Shown here in pieces: positions 57,922 to 64,000 of a DNA stretch of 64,000 bases; within the stretch, counting starts at the first letter, position 1, and each line of letters opens with the position of its first letter. Origin of the DNA: QVMM01 sp047030855 (GTDB lineage: Bacteria; Bacteroidota; Bacteroidia; Bacteroidales; Dysgonomonadaceae). The notes under the pieces are model-generated. The model saw only the letters and a program-made list of their open reading frames with translations. It had not been told where the DNA came from and made no database searches. The position numbers and the translations under genes are program-made. Where the stretch lies: assembly GCA_047030855.1 (NCBI GenBank), contig JBKYIJ010000008.1, positions 1,240,001-1,304,000 of the forward strand, read 5' to 3'.

Positions 57922-58929
57922 TTATAAAGCTTTTTCTTTTATTAGATATTCGGCTATCTGAACGGCATTCAGTGCAGCTCCTTTTTTTATCTGATCGCTG
58001 ACTACCCAGAATGTAAGTCCGTTAGGGTTTGTCAGATCTTTACGGATTCTTCCCACATATACGGGATTTTTTCCTGCAACGAAGAGTGGCATAGGATATT
58101 CTTTTTTTGCAGGATTGTCCTGTAAAACTATCCCGTCGGCTTTTGCGAAAGCTTCTTTTGCCGTATCCGCCAATATGGGTTCTTCCGTTTCCACCCAGAC
58201 GGCTTCGGAATGGGCACGTAAAACGGGAACACGTACGCAGGTAGCGCTTACCTGTATATCGGAGTGCATAATCTTGCGTGTTTCGTTATACATTTTCAAT
58301 TCTTCTTTTGTGTAATCATCGTCACTGAACACGTCAATTTGTGGAATCAGGTTTCCCGCCAATTGATAAAAGAATTTCTCAACGGTAACCTCTTTGCCTT
58401 CGCTGAATTGTTTCATCTGCAGTTTCAGTTCGTCCATCGCTGCTGCTCCTGCTCCCGATGCAGCCTGATAGGTGGCGACATGAACTTTCTTTATGTGCGA
58501 AATTTTTTCTATGACGTTGAGCGCGACTACCATTTGAATTGTCGAGCAGTTAGGATTTGCAATAATTCCTTTCGGGCGGATTTTAGCGTCCTGTCCGTTC
58601 ACTTCGGGTACTACCAGCGGAACGTCTTTGTCCATTCTGAAAGCGCTTGAGTTGTCGATCATTACGGCTCCATGCTTGGTTATTGTATCCGCAAATTCGA
58701 TGGACGTCGATCCTCCTGCCGAAACAAAAGCTATGTCTATACCTTTGAAATCATCGTTGTGCTTAAGTTCTTTTACGGTATATTCTTTGCCTTTAAATGC
58801 ATACATTTTTCCTGCACTTCTTGCCGAACCGAACAGAACCAGTTCGTCGAACGGAAAATTCCGTTCCTCGATTACGTGTAGGAACTCTTGTCCTACGGCA
58901 CCGCTTACACCAACGATAGCTATTTTCAT
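57922..58929 (-). CDS. asd: Aspartate-semialdehyde dehydrogenase
   Basis: A 335-residue enzyme with the N-terminal NADP site IAIVGVSGAVGQEFL, the catalytic Cys in GIIANPNCSTIQMV, ATYQAASGAGAAAMDEL and the catalytic His in RVPVLRAHSEAVWVET. It makes aspartate semialdehyde for lysine, threonine and methionine, linking to thrA in this window. Upstream are a TTC microsatellite (58941-58957) and a TACTTTTG box (minus strand, 58970-58977). The HipA-like gene follows within 12 bp, probably on the same transcript. Confidence 0.95.
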   Translation of the reverse strand: MKIAIVGVSGAVGQEFLHVIEERNFPFDELVLFGSARSAGKMYAFKGKEYTVKELKHNDDFKGIDIAFVSAGGSTSIEFADTITKHGAVMIDNSSAFRMDKDVPLVVPEVNGQDAKIRPKGIIANPNCSTIQMVVALNVIEKISHIKKVHVATYQAASGAGAAAMDELKLQMKQFSEGKEVTVEKFFYQLAGNLIPQIDVFSDDDYTKEELKMYNETRKIMHSDIQVSATCVRVPVLRAHSEAVWVETEEPILADTAKEAFAKADGIVLQDNPAKKEYPMPLFVAGKNPVYVGRIRKDLTNPNGLTFWVVSDQIKKGAALNAVQIAEYLIKEKAL

Positions 58930-59016
58930 TTTCTTTATTTTTCTTCTTCTTCTTCTTGATTATCTGTTACAAAAGTATATATAATACGATCAATTTCGCC
59001 AAGTAACGGCAAAGAA

Positions 59017-60426
59017 TTATCTTTTCGCCAAAAGCACTACGTTTTCTACATGGTGCGTATGCGGAAACATATCGACAGGCTGCACTTTCTCGACTCTGTA
59101 TTTTGTATCTAACAGATTCAAATCCCTTGCCTGTGTGGCAGGGTTGCAACTTACGTAAACAATCCGATCGGGATCGGCAAACAGTATCGCATCGATTACA
59201 TCGTCGTGCATTCCTGCGCGTGGCGGATCGGTTATGATGACGTCGGGTTTTCCGTGTTCTTCGATAAAATAGTGTGTGAGAATATTCTTCATGTCTCCCG
59301 CATAAAACAGGGTGTTTTCTATTTTATTGTTTTGCGAATTGAATTTTGCGTCATCAATGGCTTCTTCCACGTATTCTATCCCAATGACTTTTTTAGCTTC
59401 TTTTGCCACAAAGTTTGCGATTGTCCCCGTTCCTGTGTATAAGTCGTAGACAAGTTCGTCGCCTGTAAGCCCTGCGAAATCGCGGGCGATTTTATACAGG
59501 TTGTACGCTTGTTCGCTGTTGGTCTGATAAAAGGACTTGGGTCCTATTTTGAATTTCAGCCCCTCCATTTCTTCGTATATGAAGTCATTGCCTTTCCATT
59601 TCAGAACCTGCTGATCGGTTATCGTATCATTTGCTTTCTGATTGATAATATAGAGAAGCGAAGTGATTTGAGGAAACTTATCTGCTGTTGCATTTAATAA
59701 CAACTTTATTTTTTCTTTATCATTCTCGAAGAAAACTACGATCAGCATCAGTTCGCCCGTTGATGACGTCCTTACGATCAGATTGCGCATCAATCCGTTC
59801 TGATTCCGGAGGTCGAAGAAAGAACAGCCGTTTTCTTTACAGAATTGACGAATGAAGTTTCTGATTTCGTTCGAAATATTATCCTGCAACCAGCATTTGT
59901 TTATGTCCAGCACTTTGTCGAACATTCCCGGAATATGAAAACCCAAAGCATCCATATCGTCAAAAGATTGTCCCGATGCAACCTGCTCGTAAGTAAGCCA
60001 TTTTTTGTTCGAAAAAGTAAATTCCAGCTTGTTGCGGTAAAATTCGGTTTTTTCCGAACCTAATATGGGCGATATTTCGGGCAATTCTATTTTTCCTATG
60101 CGTGTCAGGTTGTCTACGACTTGCTTTTGTTTATATTTCAACTGTTCCCGATAGGGCAGGATCTGCCACTTGCATCCTCCGCAAACGCCGAAATGTTCGC
60201 AGAAAGCATCTATCCGCAGAGGTGAATACTTTATGAATTTAGCAGGCTTTCCTTCTGCATACTTGTTCTTTTTACGCGTAAGCTGTAAGTCTATAACATC
60301 GCCCGGTACTACATACGGGACAAATACAACCATGTCGTCAACTTTCGCTATGGCTTTCCCTTCGGCGGCGATGTCTGTTATTTCTACGTTTTCAATTACA
60401 GGCAGAGCCTTTTTCTTTCTGCTCAT
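59017..60426 (-). CDS. rlmD: 23S rRNA (uracil-C5)-methyltransferase RlmD-like
   Basis: A 469-residue SAM-dependent TrmA/RlmD-family enzyme. It has an N-terminal TRAM domain, a Fe-S Cys cluster (CEHFGVCGGCKWQ), the SAM-binding YDLYTGTGTIANFVA and IGIEYVEEAI, the substrate motif ITDPPRAGMH and the catalytic Cys in YVSCNPATQARDL. It probably methylates U1939 (or the equivalent) of 23S rRNA. Paralogues exist in many Bacteroidota, so the exact target is not certain. Confidence 0.88.
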   Translation of the reverse strand: MSRKKKALPVIENVEITDIAAEGKAIAKVDDMVVFVPYVVPGDVIDLQLTRKKNKYAEGKPAKFIKYSPLRIDAFCEHFGVCGGCKWQILPYREQLKYKQKQVVDNLTRIGKIELPEISPILGSEKTEFYRNKLEFTFSNKKWLTYEQVASGQSFDDMDALGFHIPGMFDKVLDINKCWLQDNISNEIRNFIRQFCKENGCSFFDLRNQNGLMRNLIVRTSSTGELMLIVVFFENDKEKIKLLLNATADKFPQITSLLYIINQKANDTITDQQVLKWKGNDFIYEEMEGLKFKIGPKSFYQTNSEQAYNLYKIARDFAGLTGDELVYDLYTGTGTIANFVAKEAKKVIGIEYVEEAIDDAKFNSQNNKIENTLFYAGDMKNILTHYFIEEHGKPDVIITDPPRAGMHDDVIDAILFADPDRIVYVSCNPATQARDLNLLDTKYRVEKVQPVDMFPHTHHVENVVLLAKR

Positions 60427-60439
60427 TCGTGTTTGACAG

Positions 60440-61168
60440 TTATTTAGTTTGATCTTGATGTTTTATTTTTCTTCCTTGTTCTACAAAACTCATATCACCC
60501 ATCGAGTTGACGGTGAATCTTCCGTCTTTATAGGTTACTTTACATACCGAGGCATTGTCGAGATGTGTTTTCATAAGTTCCCGTCCTCCCATATTCTGTA
60601 ACATGCAAGTAATGCTCATGCCGTGTGATACTAACAATATGTTTACATCTTTTCCTTTCCGCACTTCTTTCTCGGCGATTGTTCTTAGTCCCTTATGCGT
60701 GCGTGCTTCAACTTTTTCGAAATTTTCGGCGAGTCCCAGATTATCGAGTTCCGCAACGGCATTGAGTATGTCAGAGTTCGATATTTTCTTCTCCAATACG
60801 TCTTTGTACATCCTTTCGGGATCGGTATAATGCAGGTATAACGATGCGTCGTACCACATCTTCATATTCGGGCGGGATTCGTATCGCCCGAAACAGGCTT
60901 CGCGGAATTCTTCCATTTCCGTGATCTGAAGATTTGTTTGTCCGAGCTCTGTGAGAATAATTTTTGCAGTTGTGCTTGTCCTGCGTAAATCGCTCGAATA
61001 AGCCGACTCAAACTCTATCCCTTTCATTCCCGCTCCCAAAAACGCGGCAACTTCCTTTCCCTCTTCAGTCAACGGCGAATCGCACCAGCCCTGTACGTGT
61101 TCAAGCGTGTTCATCAGCGTCTTACCGTGACGAACTATATAAAATGTTACAGTATTGTCCATCTTCAT
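60440..61168 (-). CDS. Histidine phosphatase family protein
   Basis: A 242-residue phosphoglycerate-mutase-like protein with the catalytic RHG in FYIVRHGKTLMN, YSSDLRRTSTTAKIIL, and the second His in ILLVSHGMSI. The active site can accommodate many phosphoesters, so the substrate is unknown. It starts near 61168 (an ATG six bases in, MDNTV, is an alternative). Upstream is a TATCTTTG box (minus strand, 61182-61189) with a weak TTTC at 18 bp. rlmD follows after 13 bp. Confidence 0.85.
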   Translation of the reverse strand: MKMDNTVTFYIVRHGKTLMNTLEHVQGWCDSPLTEEGKEVAAFLGAGMKGIEFESAYSSDLRRTSTTAKIILTELGQTNLQITEMEEFREACFGRYESRPNMKMWYDASLYLHYTDPERMYKDVLEKKISNSDILNAVAELDNLGLAENFEKVEARTHKGLRTIAEKEVRKGKDVNILLVSHGMSITCMLQNMGGRELMKTHLDNASVCKVTYKDGRFTVNSMGDMSFVEQGRKIKHQDQTK

Positions 61169-61271
61169 AAAATTTAGTGTGCAAAGATATTGCTTTTTAT
61201 CGGTAAGGAAAATTCAGGAACATTCTTGTAAATTTTCTTTTATGCTTTCAGTAAGTTTTTTTAGAGACTTT

Positions 61272-62060
61272 TTACGGTTTTATCATATCTATCGGATTCA
61301 AATGCGTAATCTGATACGGTTCTTTCGCAAAATCAATGTAGTAGTAATGGTATTTGTCGTTCTTATCGAACACTCCGTCTTTGTTCGTGTCCTCGATTGT
61401 TCGGAAGTAATACCGCGAAGCAAACGGGATCCATTTGCCCGAATCGAAATCTTCTTTATCCTTTGTTATTTTGTTAAACTCCGTTCCGTCCAGATTGCTG
61501 ATGTATATAGATAAAACGTCATTGCTGTTGAGTTCACCGTCGCCGTTGCTGTCCCTATCATAGACGTAATAAAACAGATAGTGCCTGTTTGTTTTCTTGG
61601 CAAGGCTTCTCAGATACTCCACACTCGATATATTTATTACTTTGTTTGTGAGTACATTTGGTTTAGAATCACTTTTTGATAAATCTTCGAAGATGAGGTT
61701 TGTTATGTTTCCGTTGATATAGTCATTGCCCGTAACTCTCGCTACTACAGAATAAATGTTTTCGTCGTCATATTTTCTGTTTTTAGAAGAACTCAACTTT
61801 TCCTTGTATCTTCCGCTTCCTTTGTTGATACTGTTCAGATCAATCAATCCGACAGGCATAATTAATACCTGCGTACTGTCGAAGTAGACAGGAAGCTCCG
61901 CTATCATCATCTTTGACGTATCTTCCAGAATTTTGTTTATAGACAAAGTGTCGGTTTGGATATTATGATCTATTCTTTTGGGATTTTCAAAATAAGTGCA
62001 AGATGTGGCAACGCAAAATAATGCTATTAATGAAGCGGTGAAATGTAGCTTTGTTTTCAT
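61272..62060 (-). CDS. Hypothetical lipoprotein with two dockerin-like calcium loops
   Basis: A 262-residue protein with a lipobox ending VATSC (Cys21). Otherwise I do not recognise a family. Two segments match the calcium loop of dockerins/EF-hands, D-x-N-x-D-G-x-hydrophobic-[ND]-x-x-D: DSNGDGELNSND (170-181) and DTNKDGVFDKND (224-235), separated by 42 residues with Tyr/Phe-rich strands around them. It is likely anchored in the outer membrane or periplasm. The DUF218 gene lies 22 bp upstream on the same strand, and the gap to the next gene is 103 bp. Confidence 0.7.
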   Translation of the reverse strand: MKTKLHFTASLIALFCVATSCTYFENPKRIDHNIQTDTLSINKILEDTSKMMIAELPVYFDSTQVLIMPVGLIDLNSINKGSGRYKEKLSSSKNRKYDDENIYSVVARVTGNDYINGNITNLIFEDLSKSDSKPNVLTNKVINISSVEYLRSLAKKTNRHYLFYYVYDRDSNGDGELNSNDVLSIYISNLDGTEFNKITKDKEDFDSGKWIPFASRYYFRTIEDTNKDGVFDKNDKYHYYYIDFAKEPYQITHLNPIDMIKP

Positions 62061-62082
62061 AAAGAGTTTAGTTTGTATAAAT

Positions 62083-62742
62083 CTATTTTATTTCGACGGG
62101 TTCTCCTAAGAATTTGGGCTTTTTGTTGGTTGCAATATCAACGAAAACTTTTACACGGGCAAATTTTTCCCTGATTTTTGTCCTGAACGAAGATCGGTTC
62201 AGCGGCACATCCTCGGCATTATAACCGTAAACGGTCATTCCGTAGTGCTGAGCCAGAAAAACAGCCCTTTCGTTATGGAATTTCTGCGATACGACTATAA
62301 ACGAATCTTGTCCGAAAACTTCTTTCATTCTGACAACCGAATCCAGTGTCCGCAATCCTGCATAGTCGAGGTAGATAATGCTGTCGGGAACGCCCATTTC
62401 CACCAATGCGTCGTGCATATCCTGCGGTTCGTTGTAGGTATGGCGGCTGTTGTCTCCGCTTACTACGAACGCCTTTACCTTCCCCGCATCGTAAAGCTCT
62501 TTTGCCGCATTGATGCGGTGTACAAAGTATTGATTCAGCCACTTTCCGTTTCCCAGATATTTGGATGCTCCCAGCACTAACGCGGTTTTTTGACTTGGTA
62601 TGCTGTCAGGATCATCGTAGAGGTATGCTTCCGTATCGTGTGGAATTTTCCAATTTGCAAAAACCAAAACTGCGACAATGCACAAAAGAGCAACTACCGC
62701 GAGGATAGCTGCTCCTTTTATATACTTTTTTATTTTAGCCAT
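62083..62742 (-). CDS. SanA/YdcF-like DUF218 membrane protein
   Basis: A 219-residue protein with one N-terminal transmembrane helix (about 10-30). The DUF218 core is KTALVLGASKYLGNGKWLNQYFVHRINAAKELYDAGK, FVVSGDN, GLRTLDSVVRMKEVFG and VVSQKFHNERAVFLAQHYGM. SanA-type proteins affect outer-membrane permeability, and the periplasmic domain's activity is unknown. It lies 5 bp downstream of the nucleoside phosphorylase gene. Confidence 0.85.
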   Translation of the reverse strand: MAKIKKYIKGAAILAVVALLCIVAVLVFANWKIPHDTEAYLYDDPDSIPSQKTALVLGASKYLGNGKWLNQYFVHRINAAKELYDAGKVKAFVVSGDNSRHTYNEPQDMHDALVEMGVPDSIIYLDYAGLRTLDSVVRMKEVFGQDSFIVVSQKFHNERAVFLAQHYGMTVYGYNAEDVPLNRSSFRTKIREKFARVKVFVDIATNKKPKFLGEPVEIK

Positions 62743-62747
62743 TTATT

Positions 62748-63614
62748 TCAAATACGATCCAATACGGTTTTTATAAGATCTTCGACCGATCCTTTGTAAT
62801 TAGCATTGGAATCTCCCGCCAACCGATTCGCTATAATGGCGCAAACTGTCATGCATTTATGTCCCATAAGCCTTCCCAATCCTGCCAAAGGAGCACTTTC
62901 CATTTCATAATTGGTTATCGAGTCCCCGTTATATCTGAACGATTCTATTTTGCTGTTGAGCTGAGGATCGGCCAGCGGCATACGCACGTAACGTCCCTGA
63001 GGTCCGTAGAATCCTATGGCGGATATTGTTACGCCCTTGATCATGTCGTGCCCGATACGTTCAACCAATTCCTCATCGGCTTTCACTACGTAAGGCGAGC
63101 AGTGTAGGGGCGACCAGCCCGTATGTTTTTTGAATGCATCTTCGAAATCCGTTAAAGCAACTTTGTTCCGTCCTTCATAATAATTCAGAACGCCATCGAA
63201 CCCGATAGATTTAGCGGCAACCACATAAGAGCCTATCGGACAATGCGGTTGTAATCCGCCCGATGTACCGACGCGGATCATTGTCAGTTGTTTGAAGTCT
63301 TTTTTTACTTCACGTGTCTTGAAGTCTACGTTTGCCAGTGCATCCAATTCGGTAATAACTATGTCGATATTATCGGGACCGATCCCGTGCGAGATGGCTG
63401 TGATGCGTTTTCCTTTATACGTTCCGGTTATGGTATGGAACTCACGGCTTTGCACTTCGCATTCTATACTGTCGAAATGTGAAGCTGTAAGTGCTACGCG
63501 GGACGGATCGCCCATCATTATTATTTTGTCCGACAATTGTTCGGGACGTACGTGCAAATGGAAAGCACTGCCATCATCGTTGATGATAAATTCTGAATCT
63601 GGAATAACTCTCAT
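62748..63614 (-). CDS. Nucleoside phosphorylase (uridine phosphorylase family)
   Basis: A 288-residue PNP_UDP_1 family enzyme with IIMMGDPSRVALTASHFD, ISHGIGPDNI, TMIRVGTSGGLQPHCPIGS and the ribose-binding TNYEMESAPLAGLG. This group includes uridine phosphorylases, and the base specificity is not fixed by these motifs. It is divergent from rlmH, with a 95-bp gap holding a TATATTTG box (minus strand, 63640-63647) for this gene. Confidence 0.85.
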   Translation of the reverse strand: MRVIPDSEFIINDDGSAFHLHVRPEQLSDKIIMMGDPSRVALTASHFDSIECEVQSREFHTITGTYKGKRITAISHGIGPDNIDIVITELDALANVDFKTREVKKDFKQLTMIRVGTSGGLQPHCPIGSYVVAAKSIGFDGVLNYYEGRNKVALTDFEDAFKKHTGWSPLHCSPYVVKADEELVERIGHDMIKGVTISAIGFYGPQGRYVRMPLADPQLNSKIESFRYNGDSITNYEMESAPLAGLGRLMGHKCMTVCAIIANRLAGDSNANYKGSVEDLIKTVLDRI

Positions 63615-63656
63615 AGCTTTTTATTTTTGTGTTTATTGACAAATATACAAAATAAG

Positions 63657-63687
63657 TTTCTGTCAAGCTTTCAATATTATATTTTTG
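63657..63687 (+). promoter_or_regulatory. Promoter of rlmH
   Basis: TTTC (63657-63660), 19-bp spacer, TATTTTTG (63680-63687): one mismatch in the -33 element and a perfect -7. It is 23 bp before the ATG. Confidence 0.6.
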
Positions 63688-63709
63688 TATCTTAATAAAA
63701 ACAAACATT

Positions 63710-64000
63710 ATGAAAATAAGTTTGCTGGTGATCGGCAAAACCGATGCTAAGTACTTTGTCGACGCTGTCAATGAATATACAAGCCGCCTTACGCATTATC
63801 TGCCGTTCGACGTACAGGTTATTCCCGATCTGAAAAACACAAAAAACCTGACTGCCGAACAACAGAAAGAAAAGGAGGGAGAACTTATTCTGAGAAGCTT
63901 ACAGACTGGCGACTATCTGGTTTTGCTTGATGAAAGAGGAAAGGAATTGTCATCGCTCCAGTTTGCAGCTTATATTGAAAAGCGGGCGCACACTGTTCCG
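63710..64000 (+). CDS. rlmH: 23S rRNA (pseudouridine-1915-N3)-methyltransferase RlmH, N-terminal part
   Basis: Ninety-seven codons to the window edge: MKISLLVIGKTDAKYFVDAV, then LQTGDYLVLLDERGKELSSLQFA, matching the SPOUT-fold RlmH (about 157 aa). It methylates pseudouridine 1915 in 23S rRNA helix 69. The C-terminal knot is beyond the window. Confidence 0.9.
   Translation, partial: MKISLLVIGKTDAKYFVDAVNEYTSRLTHYLPFDVQVIPDLKNTKNLTAEQQKEKEGELILRSLQTGDYLVLLDERGKELSSLQFAAYIEKRAHTVP

Overview
The window is chromosomal DNA of a Bacteroidota bacterium, most likely order Bacteroidales. The signs are lineage-typical proteins (fused SpmA/SpmB, Rpb6-type omega, DUF4293, an alpha-2-macroglobulin lipoprotein, a phosphoglycerate-mutase-like protein inside the threonine operon, LutABC), weak Shine-Dalgarno signals, and promoters of the TTTG-N19/20-TAnnTTTG type. 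I saw no insertion sequence, prophage, CRISPR array or rRNA operon. Nearly all genes are core genes. I do not commit to a genus.

Layout. 1-2098: 5' part of an alpha-2-macroglobulin lipoprotein. 2239-8294 (+): Nramp transporter, glycosyltransferase, xseA, SpmAB-like membrane protein, ybeY, esterase. 8350-13313 (-): two tandem META-domain lipoproteins, omega-amidase, PlsC-like acyltransferase, typA. 13521-19302 (+): sppA, lpxK, purine nucleoside phosphorylase, thiL, FKBP. 19382-24434 (-): pnp, then lutA-lutB-lutC. 24593-29222 (+): cls, folC, a 363-bp AT-rich gap, fabI, a YrdC-family gene. 29338-34464 (+): threonine operon (thrA, a 43-aa micro-ORF, apgM-like, thrC). 34532-36192 (-): DUF4293, omega, bamD. 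36338-48882 (-): rpoC, rpoB, rplL, rplJ, rplA, rplK, nusG, secE, tRNA-Trp, tuf. Next come three tRNAs, a two-gene O-acetylation cassette (SGNH + MBOAT), then hpf, xerC, rpsU. 53639-56751 (+): hemW, argB, a tyrosine phosphatase. 56762-63614 (-): DUF3037, a HipA-like kinase, asd, rlmD, a histidine phosphatase, a lipoprotein with two calcium-type loops, a DUF218 protein, a nucleoside phosphorylase. 63710-64000 (+): start of rlmH.

Working together: the 29-34 kb operon, with asd at 58 kb, covers aspartate to threonine. The 36-49 kb block is the transcription/translation core. LutABC would oxidise lactate.

The most striking feature of the sequence is a set of eleven single-base reading-frame breaks in ten genes (lutB, lutA, thrA twice, thrC, rpoC, rpoB, rplJ, the SGNH and MBOAT genes, and the HipA-like gene). 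Ten of the eleven fall in A/T homopolymers of 5-9 bases, and ten are apparent one-base insertions. Essential genes are hit, so uncorrected homopolymer error is the most economical explanation. True slippage is less likely but worth excluding. I annotate these genes at their full span and give the position of each break.

I found no convincing wholly new system. The best candidates for further study are the SGNH-MBOAT cassette embedded in the otherwise conserved rpsU-xerC-hpf-tRNA-tuf block, the HipA-like kinase/DUF3037 pair behind asd, and the lipoprotein with two dockerin-like loops.
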